Assembly (NCBI GenBank): GCA_002839795.1
Contig: PGYS01000001.1
Span: 18,841 to 82,840 of the forward strand
Direction: 5' to 3'
Source: Ignavibacteriae bacterium HGW-Ignavibacteriae-3
Lineage (GTDB): Bacteria > Bacteroidota > Ignavibacteria > Ignavibacteriales > Melioribacteraceae
DNA: 64,000 bases
This document shows, in pieces, positions 32,087 to 42,864 of this stretch. Every line of letters starts with the position of its first letter. Positions within the stretch are counted from its first letter, which is position 1. Position numbers and translations under genes: made by a program. The notes below the pieces were generated by a model. It had not been told where the DNA came from. It was given only the letters and a program-made list of their open reading frames with translations, and did not search any database.

Positions 32087-33502
32087 ATGAGAGACAAAAA
32101 ACACGCAAGAAAATATTTGCGGCGGATTTTCTTCATTTTAATACCGGTCATAATTCTTAACAGCAAAGCAGAATCACAGACCGCCTCCAATTATGAGCTA
32201 CCCTCAGGGCTAACAGCTTTTTCGCTATCGGATTCTTCTGAAATTCAAATATCAAAAAAATATTTTCTGCCCGCAGCAGAAATAGTTGGATTGAATTTTG
32301 CAGTCTGGGGGTATCATAGGTATTTGAGCGGAGAGGGGTGGTCCAATATCAGCTGGGAATCTATAAAATATAATTTTAAAAATGGATTCGAATGGGACGT
32401 GGACGGATATCTCGTCAATCAATTTTGGCATCCTTACCACGGATCAAATTATTTTAATCTCGCGCGCTCTAATGGCCTGAATTTCTGGGAGTCGGCGCTT
32501 TATTCTTTAGGCGGAAGCTTGATGTGGGAATATTTTATGGAAAATGAAAGACCTTCATACAATGACATTGTTAATACCCCCGTCTCAGGAACAATTCTTG
32601 GTGAAATATCATTCCGCGTTTCTAACTTAATAATTGATGAAAGCTCGTCCGGGCTGGAAAGATTCATTCGTGAATTTACTTCAACACTTCTGAATCCAAT
32701 GCAGGGATTTAACCGGATGATCACGGGGGAGATGTGGAAAAGCGGGATTAAAAATATAAAGCCTGACTTTAGTCTTACACTTTCAACGGGCGTTCACAAT
32801 GTTTTCTTTGGAGGAAGAATAAAAGATGGGAGAATATATCTCTCTTTAGGAGGTGATTTAATTTACGGTGATCCCCTGAAGACACAGGAGCACAGAAAGC
32901 CCTTTGACTATTTTAATGTTCACACAGAATTGCATATCGCGGAGAACGACAACATTGTCGGTATTTCCGCCAGCGGGGTTCTCTGGGATTCTAAATTCAA
33001 AATGTTCGCTAATTCAAACGAGGTAATCGGTATTTACAAAGAAATTGATATTCATATTAATACAGTATATAAATTATCAGCCACGAGCGTTTCATCGCAG
33101 ATTATAAGCCGTATACCAATATCAAATTCTCTTGCACTACAGAATTATTTCGGGGTTTCCGCAATTTTAATGGGAGGAACCAATTCGCAATATTCAAGTA
33201 CTGAAGGAAAGGATTATAATATTGGGCCGGGCGCTAGCGCAAAGATCGGTTCTAAATTGATTCTTAAAAATTCCGGCGAGTTTTATCTCAACTATAAAAG
33301 ATATTGGATACACACTCTTAGCGGTGCGAGAGGAGAGGAGTTTATAGGCCTGCTTAATATTGGACTTAACTTTAAATTGGTTGATGGAAGCACTTTGGGG
33401 ACAGAGCTTTTGCTTTACGAACGATCTGGCGATTATAAAAATTTTCCGGACACAAAAAGTTCAAACATTGCCGTCAGAATGTATATGAGGCATAACATTT
33501 AG
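32087..33502 (+). CDS. DUF3943-like outer-membrane-associated protein
   Basis: 'GFEWDVDGYLVNQFWHPYHGSNYFNLARSNGLNFWESALYSLGGSLMWEYFMENERPSYNDIVNTPVSGTILGE'. Confidence 0.7.
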   Translation: MRDKKHARKYLRRIFFILIPVIILNSKAESQTASNYELPSGLTAFSLSDSSEIQISKKYFLPAAEIVGLNFAVWGYHRYLSGEGWSNISWESIKYNFKNGFEWDVDGYLVNQFWHPYHGSNYFNLARSNGLNFWESALYSLGGSLMWEYFMENERPSYNDIVNTPVSGTILGEISFRVSNLIIDESSSGLERFIREFTSTLLNPMQGFNRMITGEMWKSGIKNIKPDFSLTLSTGVHNVFFGGRIKDGRIYLSLGGDLIYGDPLKTQEHRKPFDYFNVHTELHIAENDNIVGISASGVLWDSKFKMFANSNEVIGIYKEIDIHINTVYKLSATSVSSQIISRIPISNSLALQNYFGVSAILMGGTNSQYSSTEGKDYNIGPGASAKIGSKLILKNSGEFYLNYKRYWIHTLSGARGEEFIGLLNIGLNFKLVDGSTLGTELLLYERSGDYKNFPDTKSSNIAVRMYMRHNI

Positions 33503-33588
33503 GTTTTTGTGAAAAAGTTTATTCAGCTGCGATTGAGGAATTGTTTGCGCGGTTCCTTTGTGGCAGAATTGATCTTTATAATAGACTG

Positions 33589-33611
33589 CTCTCCCGGAAT
33601 AAGCGGGAGAG
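33589..33611 (-). terminator. Hairpin between convergent genes
   Basis: CTCTCCCG-gaataag-CGGGAGAG. Confidence 0.6.
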
Positions 33612-33635
33612 AGGAATAAAAGTCCTCGGTGAATT

Positions 33636-36600
33636 CTACTTCATCAAAATTAATTTCTTGGAGCTTGAAAACTCGTTTGCTGAAATTCTGTAAAAATAAA
33701 CCCCGCTGCTGAATTTAGTTCCGCTCCAAATGTAACGGTGTGTTCCCGCGTCAAGTTCGGAATCAACAAGAGTATCGACCGATCTTCCGATGGCGTCGAA
33801 AATTTCCAACTTAACTTTACTATGTCTCGGAAGGGAAAATTTAATTGTAGTCTCTGGATTAAAAGGATTCGGATAGTTCTGAGAAAGACTGTATTGAGCC
33901 GGCAGAGATTCATCGGTCTCAACAGACGAAGCTCCGGGCTGAATTTTTAAATTATCAATTATCCAGCCCCACCCGGTTTCATTTTCATCTGCATAAAGAC
34001 GAAACCGGACTAAAATTACTTCACCCCGATTAAATGTTTTAGTCATGTCAATCTTATGGCTGACGTAATGAGAGGATGCTGGATTTGTGGAAGAGTTATA
34101 CAAGGACAGCCAGGATGAATTATATCTGCTGTCATATCCGTCTTCAAAGGGTATCCAGGTTAATCCGTCTCTGCTGCCCTCTACCACGACGTAATCCCAG
34201 AATTCAGAATCTCCGAAAACGGTATTAAGTTCGCCGGGCTCTATGAGCGCTATGTCATTATATTCTATGTTTGCCAGTCCCTGCGACCAGGAAATTTTTA
34301 TCGGTACAAGAAGATTGTAATGATAATCCGTTGAATTTGAGTAAGGGTGCGGTGAGTTTACGGCGGTGTTCAAAAAATTTGCCGGCTTTGATATTGTAAA
34401 ACCGTTGCCCGCAAAATCATCCGTCGGCTCATCGAAAAAGTTGCTGTAATTTACCTGGGTGGGTTTAAGATTGTAAAGTTCGATACTTCTTAAAGATGAT
34501 TTGTAGCTTCTGCCCGATTTGTATGAGGTTACCTGTATATCAGTTTTTCCAAAAAATGTCGGAATTATATTAAATGTTTTCTCCTGCACATTTGAAGCAT
34601 TAAGTTTCATTAGTTGCTGCCCGTTCAGTGTAACTAATGTTGAATCGTAAATTGATCTCAGACTCACGACAAGATTAATTGATTTATCCACGCTCTGAGA
34701 AAGAGCTGTGATAACGGGGGATAGTGTTACTGCCGGGGGTTCATACCCGCTTAGTTGCGGAAGGGTTACGCTGAATATTCCTCTCCCGTGAGTCGCAAGA
34801 ACGACCTGATCATTCACAATTTTCATATCCCATATTGAAACCGCCGGCAAGCCGTTGTTTGCCAAACGCCACGAGATACCTTTGTCTGTGGATTCGAATA
34901 AACCAATCTCGGTGCCGGCCCATATAATATTTAAATCATACGGCATTACAAGAACACAATATGTAGCAACATCCGGATAGCCGTTGTTGCTCGTTGCTCC
35001 AAATCCAAAGCCGGAAATATCCTCCCATGTTTTTCCGAGATCGGTTGTTCTGATAATCTTTGGCGCGCCGGAAAATGAATATGTTATAAAAGCTGTATTC
35101 ATTTCAGTGGGGTGAGTATCAATTCCCGAAATGGACCCCGGTGCAATTATGCCAGTTGGTTTGTAAACTGAATCAAAAGTTATCCCCCCGTCTTTCGATA
35201 CGAACAATCTGCTGTCAGTATTCGCGAATCTATAACCGGCCCACACAACCTGCGGATCGGCGATGCTTACAGCCACCGGAGTTGAGGTTCCGCTATATGA
35301 CCAGCCTTTGGGCTGAAGTATTAAACTCTTAGACCAGGACGCGCCGAAGTCTTCGGATCTCCAGACGCCCTGTGATCCAGTTGTGTATATTACATCTGGA
35401 TCGCTGTTGGATTTAGCAATTCTCGAAACAAAAACGCCTTTTCCTGATCCTACATCTTCAAGACCTTTCGTTGCCGGATTCCATGTAGTTCCGCCATCCG
35501 TAGATCTGTAAAATGTATTATACTGACTTCCGCCGATAATTTTATTTGGATCCTTATAATGCCAGGAAACGTCAAAACCGTCACCTCCAATCGCTTCTTT
35601 ATAAAGCGAAATCGCTGAGGCATCTTGTCCTTTTGGAGAAATCCATGTTCCGTTATCCTGCATTCCGCCAATGTATTCATTGGCGCCCGGTTTTTTATCA
35701 ACGCCGTAAAACTGCGTTGTGTTATACCCGCCGTTGCTTAAATTATTGTTCGCCGCATTTCCTCCCCAGGTTATTCCCCCGTTTGTGGAATAGGCTACTC
35801 CACCGTCGTTTCCATTAATAATCCAGAAAGTTCCGGGCGAGGAAGCAAGAGGAACGGGTGTAATGTTATGATGATCAACATGAACATACGGTTTTCCTGA
35901 TTGACCGCTGCCGCTGGTTATCTGGGTGAATAGAGCGTTGCGTGTGCCTGGAGACGGCGTCCCGATCTCGGCTCTCCAAAGTTGTATGCCTCCTAAAAAA
36001 ACAATCTTTTCGTTATCGGGATGAACAGCGATCGCATTATCATACCATCCCTGATTCCCCAGCCACGAATAAGTCTTTCCGTCTGAGGAATTAACCGTCA
36101 TCCAATTGACCCCTTTATCTTCAGATAGAAATAAGCCTGATCCGGTGGATGTCTGAGCGCTTGCATATATATAATTTGGATTTTTGCCGGAAACGGCGAT
36201 TTCTATTCGTCCATTTGTCGTAAGACCGTTGCTCGACCTCACCCAGTTCAATCCGCCGTCAGTAGATTTGTATACGCCGTCATTGTTAACAGCACAATAC
36301 TGAATTGAAAAATTTGAAGGGTCTGCTTTTAAATCCTGGGCCTTGTTTCCGGATGTGCTTAAAGTTCTCTGCCAATTAAGACCGCCATCGGTTGACCGCC
36401 ACACTCCGCCCGGATTTACCGAACTGAGCGGACCCGGATTGGTGCATGCAAGTACCAGGTTATGATTAGTCGGACTCACAATTATTCTATTCACATTCCG
36501 GAAATTAAAATTCGCCGTTGAGGATAATTGAACCCATGTTTCGCCGCGGTCGGTAGATTTAAAAATCCCCGCGCCGTTAACCGCATCAAGATTGGCGAAT

Positions 36601-37169
36601 CCCTCTCCGGTGCCGCAGTATATAGTATTTAAATTGGAGGGCGCCTGCGCAAGAACGGTCGTCGCGAGATTTGGTAATGTCTGAGTTTTGTTTACCCAGC
36701 TTATGCCGGCATTGGTGGTTTTCCAGATACCGCCGCTTACAGAACCGGCAAACCATGTTTTATTGGTTGCGTCGGAAGTATCCACAATAATTCCCCGTGT
36801 TCTTCCGCTTACATTTCCGGGACCGCGTTCGACCCAGTTAAGAGCGGTGGTTTTAAATAAGCGGCTGCGCTGCTGAGATTTTGTGAGTTCCTGCATTAAA
36901 TAATTTAGACCGTAATCCGTGGAGGATTTTCCGTCACGAGTCCTGATCTCATGTTGAAACTTATCGAACATATCCGGTTCGTCGTATTTTCCTTTTTCCT
37001 TAATCTCTTTGTTCAATTTGGGCTTAACCGGATTAGAATAATAATGCATGCCGAAAACATTATAATATTTATCCGCGTTATTCTTAACCTGTGCAAAAAC
37101 ATTATGAAAAAAAATTGCCGGAATAATTAAAAAAAATATGGCTAGAAGTAGATTCTTGTGTTTATTCAT
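33636..37169 (-). CDS. Sortilin/BNR beta-propeller secreted protein with T9SS sorting domain
   Basis: Many 'STDGGxTWxxxxxG' Asp-box repeats; 'LSQNYPNPFNPETTIKFSL...SSKKLILMK'; likely start ATG 37169. Confidence 0.88.
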   Translation of the reverse strand: MNKHKNLLLAIFFLIIPAIFFHNVFAQVKNNADKYYNVFGMHYYSNPVKPKLNKEIKEKGKYDEPDMFDKFQHEIRTRDGKSSTDYGLNYLMQELTKSQQRSRLFKTTALNWVERGPGNVSGRTRGIIVDTSDATNKTWFAGSVSGGIWKTTNAGISWVNKTQTLPNLATTVLAQAPSNLNTIYCGTGEGFANLDAVNGAGIFKSTDRGETWVQLSSTANFNFRNVNRIIVSPTNHNLVLACTNPGPLSSVNPGGVWRSTDGGLNWQRTLSTSGNKAQDLKADPSNFSIQYCAVNNDGVYKSTDGGLNWVRSSNGLTTNGRIEIAVSGKNPNYIYASAQTSTGSGLFLSEDKGVNWMTVNSSDGKTYSWLGNQGWYDNAIAVHPDNEKIVFLGGIQLWRAEIGTPSPGTRNALFTQITSGSGQSGKPYVHVDHHNITPVPLASSPGTFWIINGNDGGVAYSTNGGITWGGNAANNNLSNGGYNTTQFYGVDKKPGANEYIGGMQDNGTWISPKGQDASAISLYKEAIGGDGFDVSWHYKDPNKIIGGSQYNTFYRSTDGGTTWNPATKGLEDVGSGKGVFVSRIAKSNSDPDVIYTTGSQGVWRSEDFGASWSKSLILQPKGWSYSGTSTPVAVSIADPQVVWAGYRFANTDSRLFVSKDGGITFDSVYKPTGIIAPGSISGIDTHPTEMNTAFITYSFSGAPKIIRTTDLGKTWEDISGFGFGATSNNGYPDVATYCVLVMPYDLNIIWAGTEIGLFESTDKGISWRLANNGLPAVSIWDMKIVNDQVVLATHGRGIFSVTLPQLSGYEPPAVTLSPVITALSQSVDKSINLVVSLRSIYDSTLVTLNGQQLMKLNASNVQEKTFNIIPTFFGKTDIQVTSYKSGRSYKSSLRSIELYNLKPTQVNYSNFFDEPTDDFAGNGFTISKPANFLNTAVNSPHPYSNSTDYHYNLLVPIKISWSQGLANIEYNDIALIEPGELNTVFGDSEFWDYVVVEGSRDGLTWIPFEDGYDSRYNSSWLSLYNSSTNPASSHYVSHKIDMTKTFNRGEVILVRFRLYADENETGWGWIIDNLKIQPGASSVETDESLPAQYSLSQNYPNPFNPETTIKFSLPRHSKVKLEIFDAIGRSVDTLVDSELDAGTHRYIWSGTKFSSGVYFYRISANEFSSSKKLILMK

Positions 37170-37191
37170 TTTTGAGCCCAAAAGTCATAAA

Positions 37192-37620
37192 TTATTTGTT
37201 TTGTTGTGCCGGATTCAAATCCGATTTTTTTCCTGAATTAACATTATAAATGTAACCAAAAAGGTTTTCTCCTTCATCAGCAGAGACAATTCCGGGTATT
37301 AAACGGACCTCAATCTGATTATTATTTAACCATGAGGCACTGCCTGCCGATAAGCTGTCTTCGAAAATAATTTTAGCAATTTTAAAATTATAAACAAAAA
37401 AATTAAGCGGCGGGTTCGGATTACGGGAAGATGATTTTTCCTGTTTTATATTCAGCGCAAAAGTTGAATCCGCATTATAAAATATCTGGACTGACGAACC
37501 AAATTTTCCGGCGGAAAGATCTCTCAGAATTATTTCAGCGTCTTTAAATGATTTTTGGGGTACGGAGCATCCGATCACTAAAAGAAGAAAAGGAATTATT
37601 ACGAAACATTTATTTTGCAT
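37192..37620 (-). CDS. Hypothetical lipoprotein
   Basis: Lipobox-like 'LLLVIGCS'; no family recognised. Confidence 0.6.
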   Translation of the reverse strand: MQNKCFVIIPFLLLVIGCSVPQKSFKDAEIILRDLSAGKFGSSVQIFYNADSTFALNIKQEKSSSRNPNPPLNFFVYNFKIAKIIFEDSLSAGSASWLNNNQIEVRLIPGIVSADEGENLFGYIYNVNSGKKSDLNPAQQNK

Positions 37621-37797
37621 ATTAGTCCGGTTACTCTGAATAAAAAAAAATTAACATGTTCTCCCGGATTCAAAATAAGCCCGTGTAAATTAATTGGCAA
37701 GTCTAAAGCGCGCGTCCGTAAAACACGGTAATGCAAAACACAAATATCAGAATAAGATAAAAATTATTTTTTTCGAATGGCGTATGGCATTAAAACG

Positions 37798-37822
37798 AAG
37801 CCCGGCTGAATAGACCGGGCTT
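37798..37822 (-). terminator. Rho-independent-like hairpin
   Basis: AAGCCCGG-9 nt-CCGGGCTT, just after the DUF5916 stop. Confidence 0.6.
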
Positions 37823-37854
37823 TCAATAATAATTTCTAATTGTTCGGAGAACTG

Positions 37855-40506
37855 TTAAATATCGAACCAGTAGGAGAACTTTATAACGAACACATTATTT
37901 CCGTCGCTCTTAAGGAGATTTCTCCAGTCCCTTCCAAGTGAAAAATTACCGGGATCATCAAAATTAGATTGGTCATGCGACCAGACAAAATAAAGAATAG
38001 ATCCGGGCATTACTTCCCACCGAAGCACTGCGGTACCTCTGAGAGATTTATAATTGAAGTCGGGATTACCTATCTGAAACATCGGCGCGGGACCAAATCC
38101 GTCCGGATCCACATTGTAAATTCCATCGTTCGGATTATAACTTATAGTCGATCCATTCATTCCATATTGATTAAAATCGTTTGTACGGGAACGGGCCAAT
38201 TCCTTGAAATTATTATAACCGCCGACAGCCAGCAGGGGCTGCATGAACAACTGAAATGTAAGCGTCGGCGTAAAAGTCCAGTTCAGCCGGATATTGGCAG
38301 AAAGAGTTTTCTGATGTATATCGGAAAACACATATCTCGTTCCGTATGTGTTCACGGCTTTTGAATCTGTAAAATTTCCGACCCACATTCGGGTATTGTC
38401 ATTCAATTCCAGCTGGGGACCGATGCTGAAACTCAATTGACTGTTTGGTTTCCATTGAATATCAAATCCAAGATTTTTATACATCCCGTCTGCGGCATCC
38501 TTTGCGAAACCGCCGAAAGCCTCGAATATAATCTTTTCTCTGCTGTCCGATGATATATTCATATTAGTCTGGAATGAAGAGGGCTGAATAAGAAGCGGTC
38601 CGCCCCGTGTCGCGGATTTATTGAGGGATTCAAAATTATAACTTCCTCTTATGCCAAATCCCCAGTAATTCATTAAAGTAAAATTGGAGTTCAGCCATAT
38701 CATGCTATTTAAAAGATTTCCTTCGAAATCATAACTGCGCGCATGGGTTAAATAAAATTGTTTCCTTCTGAATATTCCATCCGGCTCAAACCATCTGTAA
38801 CCGAGAACCAGATGAGCATTTATTTTATCCGCATTAAATTGAAATCCGAGATCATTATTTTCAAAGCCGGGGGTAACCGCGCCAAGGGCGGCATTGAGAT
38901 AAAAATTTCCGCTTTGTTTGTTCAGCATTATTCTTCCATATAATCCGGCAAGAGAAGTAATTTCCGGGTCGAATGTTGCGAAAGTCGCATCAGGTCTCTG
39001 GAAATATCGGTACGGTCTTTTCTGAAGCAGCCGGATATATTCTTTTGATCCGTTTGTGTATGAACCCGCGAATGCTGCCGCGAGGGCATATTCCTTTTTT
39101 TCGTCAAGAAATGTATAGCCGTCCAGTCCAAACGTAAATGCGTTTTGAGGTAAATTAAATTGCAGAGGAGTATCATTCAAATTTCTGTTAACTGTTGTGA
39201 ACATTAAACCAAGCGACTGGTCCCCTTCTCCGAATTCCCTTTTAGCTCTAAATACACCGTAATGAGTCAGGGGTTCTATTTCTTCTTTGGACTGAAATCC
39301 ATTATTGTAAAGAGTGGCAAAAGTTCTTTCGGTTATTGCCGAAACTGCGCCTACTGTTGTATGGTCATCCAATTTTCCGGTTAATTTTGCCGCGCCCAAA
39401 ATTCTGGTTTCGCCGGGAGAATTTATAAAATCGGACGAAGAAGTTGATCCTGTTGGAGAACGCCCGATTCTCCGGGAGTAAAATAATTCAGGCCAGCCAA
39501 AATTAAATCCCCAGTTGTTATTTACTCCGCCGATTCCAAAATAAAACATATTTGCCCCCTCTATAAAGAAAGGCCTTTTCTCTTCAAAGTAGGATTCAAA
39601 TGCTGACAAATTGATTACGGCCGGATCAACTTCTACCTGACCGAAATCCGGATTGATAGTTGCGTCGATGTTTAAATTACTTCCGATTCCAATTTTAACA
39701 TCCGCACCTAAAGAGGTTTTAAACTGATTGGATTTATAAAACGGATCATTCTGATCGTGAACCAGGAACTGGGATTTCTGAACAAGATAAGGAAGAACTT
39801 CAAATCTTTGTTTTGGTTTAACTCCTATCAATCCCTCAAGAGATGCGAATCGGGAGACAAACCCACTTTCGCTTTTGGGAACCATAACAAAAAAAGATTT
39901 TTCATTATTACGCTTTATTTCCCTTGTAAAATTTATGCCCCATGTCATCTTCTCAACCTCATTAAACCGAAGTTGTGAAAAAGGAATTTTCAATTCAACA
40001 GACCACCCGGTTTCATCAATGTAAGTTTTTGCCTCCCATATTCCGTCCCATGTCTCGTCGTCCCAGCTGTCATTAAATAAAACACCGTCGACCATAGTGC
40101 CCCCGGCGTTTACACCAAAATAATTACCCGTCCTTTTATCGTTAAACGCATCGACATAAATTCCAAACCAATCGGAATTTGTATATCCGTCTCTTCTAGC
40201 AAGACTTGCATCGATTAGCTCCGGTTTTGAATCATGCAAATGGGCCGCTACGTAAAGATTGCCCTCATCGTAAGCAACCCATACTTCGGTTTTTTCTGTT
40301 GAGGGCGCGCCCTCTTCCGGATCCCTTTGAATAAATCCGCTTACGGGGCTGTTTTTCCAGATGGGTTCCGTAAGTTTTCCGTCCAGGGAAATATTAAGAT
40401 TATTTATTTTATATGCAGGCACAACTTTTTGCGAGCCGGTTTTTCCCGAAGCAAGCAATACCATCGGCAGAAGAAGCGTAAAAAAAACAAGTATAAATCT
40501 CTTCAT
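37855..40506 (-). CDS. DUF5916 / carbohydrate-binding family 9-like outer-membrane protein
   Basis: 'LTEPIWKNSPVSGFIQRDPEEGAPSTEKTEVWVAYDEGNLYVAAHLHDS...GNYFGVNAGG'; C-terminal 'DGNNVFVIKFSYWFDI'. Confidence 0.82.
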   Translation of the reverse strand: MKRFILVFFTLLLPMVLLASGKTGSQKVVPAYKINNLNISLDGKLTEPIWKNSPVSGFIQRDPEEGAPSTEKTEVWVAYDEGNLYVAAHLHDSKPELIDASLARRDGYTNSDWFGIYVDAFNDKRTGNYFGVNAGGTMVDGVLFNDSWDDETWDGIWEAKTYIDETGWSVELKIPFSQLRFNEVEKMTWGINFTREIKRNNEKSFFVMVPKSESGFVSRFASLEGLIGVKPKQRFEVLPYLVQKSQFLVHDQNDPFYKSNQFKTSLGADVKIGIGSNLNIDATINPDFGQVEVDPAVINLSAFESYFEEKRPFFIEGANMFYFGIGGVNNNWGFNFGWPELFYSRRIGRSPTGSTSSSDFINSPGETRILGAAKLTGKLDDHTTVGAVSAITERTFATLYNNGFQSKEEIEPLTHYGVFRAKREFGEGDQSLGLMFTTVNRNLNDTPLQFNLPQNAFTFGLDGYTFLDEKKEYALAAAFAGSYTNGSKEYIRLLQKRPYRYFQRPDATFATFDPEITSLAGLYGRIMLNKQSGNFYLNAALGAVTPGFENNDLGFQFNADKINAHLVLGYRWFEPDGIFRRKQFYLTHARSYDFEGNLLNSMIWLNSNFTLMNYWGFGIRGSYNFESLNKSATRGGPLLIQPSSFQTNMNISSDSREKIIFEAFGGFAKDAADGMYKNLGFDIQWKPNSQLSFSIGPQLELNDNTRMWVGNFTDSKAVNTYGTRYVFSDIHQKTLSANIRLNWTFTPTLTFQLFMQPLLAVGGYNNFKELARSRTNDFNQYGMNGSTISYNPNDGIYNVDPDGFGPAPMFQIGNPDFNYKSLRGTAVLRWEVMPGSILYFVWSHDQSNFDDPGNFSLGRDWRNLLKSDGNNVFVIKFSYWFDI

Positions 40507-40608
40507 ACCATCCCTTTCATAATTATAAATCGATCATTGGTCTATTAGACTGACGTTGCGCCAAAAGGTTACATGTTGAGAAAAAGAATTTAGAATTAGA
40601 TTAAAAGA

Positions 40609-40635
40609 AAAGCCCGTTTATAAAAACCGGGCTTT
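40609..40635 (-). terminator. Rho-independent-like hairpin
   Basis: AAAGCCCG-11 nt-CGGGCTTT after the DUF4252 gene. Confidence 0.6.
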
Positions 40636-40662
40636 AAAAGTTAAATTTTAAATAAAGGAATA

Positions 40663-41265
40663 TTATTTTTTCCCTTTAGCCTTGTCAATTTCCTTCAGAC
40701 CATCCATGCCGGGGATGTTTAATTCTTTTGTGAGTTTACCAATCTTGCTCATATCAATTTTACCAACAATGTTAACGCAAGTCAGTTTTCCGTATTTCTC
40801 TCCGGATTCCTCGTTCTTCTCTTTTTTTGATAAAGAAAGAATTGTCAGTCCTTCAAAACCGGCGCCTGAAGATTTTTTAATGTAGATGTTTGTAAAATTT
40901 CCCCGACTTTTAGTTCGTACAATTCTATCCCAGTTTTTCGACTGCATTCCATTGTCGATACTTTCGAGAGAACTTTCCATATCAACAATGCCCATTTGGT
41001 CTATTTTGTATTCAGTAACCTGAATAAGTTTTAGTCCGTCGATCATTGAGCCGATACCGTCACTATTCTCTTCGGTCAAACCCGAAACCATCTTTAGAAG
41101 TGTTTCCTCTAAATATACCTCGGAAAGGGTTTCAGCGTTTTTCAATCCCGGCACATCCTTATAATTAAAATATCCGGGATATTTAGAATAATCTTCTCTT
41201 TGCTGGGCAAATAAATTAATGCCCGTCAAGAATAGAATAAACAAGATTACTTTAGTTGGTTTCAT
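40663..41265 (-). CDS. DUF4252-like secreted protein
   Basis: Signal peptide; size and context with ECF sigma/anti-sigma. Confidence 0.65.
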   Translation of the reverse strand: MKPTKVILFILFLTGINLFAQQREDYSKYPGYFNYKDVPGLKNAETLSEVYLEETLLKMVSGLTEENSDGIGSMIDGLKLIQVTEYKIDQMGIVDMESSLESIDNGMQSKNWDRIVRTKSRGNFTNIYIKKSSGAGFEGLTILSLSKKEKNEESGEKYGKLTCVNIVGKIDMSKIGKLTKELNIPGMDGLKEIDKAKGKK

Positions 41266-41822
41266 TTTTTTTCTCCTTCTAATAAGTTATTTGCAATTTC
41301 AATGCTTTGCCGGAACGGTTTTGCCACCGCTTTGACTAAAACTTCGTTTTGCAGCGTCGCGCTGGTTTCCCTAAAAATGTTTCCCACAATTGAGAGGGCG
41401 TATTTTGCCTGTCTATCTGCCGCGGCGATTTCTTCATCTGTATAATTATATTGAACCGGTTTATTTATGATAAGGGAAGTGGCCATCGCTGTAATTAAAA
41501 TAACGCTCACAGCCGCCGAGACAACGGGTCTTGCCATAATAATTGAGAACAGATCATAAAAAAATGAACTGGTTTTGTTTATCGCCGAAAGATTTTTAAT
41601 CTGTATAGATTTTAAAATCTCGTGCGGCATTTCTTCTTCACCAATCGATTTAACTTCCCGGGCAGTTCTTTTGTAATTGTCCAATATATTGCGGACTACA
41701 TCATTTCGGGAGGCCAATCTCGACACCCTGATTTTATCCCGCAGAGACGCGTCTCCATAGGCCACGGAAATGATCTTATTCTCAATCTCATCGGTTATTT
41801 CAAAGGACTTCTTGAGCTTCAT
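41262..41822 (-). CDS. Putative anti-sigma factor (single TM)
   Basis: Cytoplasmic N-terminus, TM 'PVVSAAVSVILITAMATSLII'; overlaps the sigma gene. Confidence 0.65.
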   Translation of the reverse strand: MKLKKSFEITDEIENKIISVAYGDASLRDKIRVSRLASRNDVVRNILDNYKRTAREVKSIGEEEMPHEILKSIQIKNLSAINKTSSFFYDLFSIIMARPVVSAAVSVILITAMATSLIINKPVQYNYTDEEIAAADRQAKYALSIVGNIFRETSATLQNEVLVKAVAKPFRQSIEIANNLLEGEKK

Positions 41823-42333
41823 ACTCTTTTAATTCCTCTTGTAATTTTTTTCTCGCTCTCAGCAGATATACTTTGACTGAATTCAGCGGCATATCCAGCG
41901 CGGCGCTTATTTCTTTATATTTAAGTCCTTCAATTTCATACAGGACAAAAACACTTCTCAGATTTACGGGCAATCTTTGAATTGCCTCTTTTATTTTCGA
42001 TGCCACCATTTTAAAATGTGTTGTTAAATATGGATTATCATTATTGCTGTTCGTGCTGTATGTGTCAATGAAAAATTCATCTATCTCATTCTCTCTTTTA
42101 ATTGAAACGGAGCGTCTGCGCAGATAATCAACACATAAATTATTTGTGGTTTTTAATATCCACGCCTTGGCGGCCAGTATATTGAAATTGTCTATGTTCT
42201 TCCATATTCTGATTATCACTTCCTGCGTGACGTCATCCGCATCCATTTTATTTTTCAGCATGTACAAGGAATAAGTATAAATTTTATTTTTATACTGCTG
42301 AATTAAATAACGATATCGTTGCTCTTTTAACAT
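41800..42333 (-). CDS. ECF RNA polymerase sigma factor
   Basis: 'ADDVTQEVIIRIWKNIDNF', 'LRSVFVLYEIEGLKYKEISAALDMPLNSVKVYLLRARKKLQEEL'. Confidence 0.93.
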   Translation of the reverse strand: MLKEQRYRYLIQQYKNKIYTYSLYMLKNKMDADDVTQEVIIRIWKNIDNFNILAAKAWILKTTNNLCVDYLRRRSVSIKRENEIDEFFIDTYSTNSNNDNPYLTTHFKMVASKIKEAIQRLPVNLRSVFVLYEIEGLKYKEISAALDMPLNSVKVYLLRARKKLQEELKEYEAQEVL

Positions 42334-42429
42334 GTTTTATTTTATAGATTACAGACGAATTGAGCCGTGCTATTGTTACATTGAATATTAAGAATTATTT
42401 TATGTCAAATTATAGAAAGGATATCATTA

Positions 42430-42819
42430 ATGTCTACCTCTAAACCGGAAGTCGGAACAATCGGATGGACCGATTTAACAGTCGCAAATGCCGAGGAAAT
42501 CCGCGATTTCTACAGTAAAGTTACGGGATGGAAGCCCAAAGCGTTATCAATGGGGCAATATGATGATTATGTTATGAATACTCCTGAAACGGAAACCAGC
42601 GTTGCCGGCGTATGCCACGCAAGAGGGACAAATGCGGAATTGCCTCCACAGTGGCTAATCTATATTACTGTTGCGGATATAAGTCTTAGCGTGTCTCAAT
42701 GTAAAGCTCTCGGCGGCAAAATATTGGCGGAGCCTAAAAATTACGGCGAAATGGGGAGCTACTGTGTGATTGAAGATCCGGCAGGAGCCGTCTGCGCTTT
42801 GTTCGAGCCCAAGGCGTGA
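42430..42819 (+). CDS. VOC (glyoxalase/bleomycin resistance) family protein
   Basis: 'GTIGWTDLTVANAEEIRDFYSKVTGWKP...CVIEDPAGAVCALFEPK'. Confidence 0.9.
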   Translation: MSTSKPEVGTIGWTDLTVANAEEIRDFYSKVTGWKPKALSMGQYDDYVMNTPETETSVAGVCHARGTNAELPPQWLIYITVADISLSVSQCKALGGKILAEPKNYGEMGSYCVIEDPAGAVCALFEPKA

Positions 42820-42864
42820 TCTTTAGTGCGGGGCACAATTTTTTATAAAAAGGATTTTTAATTA

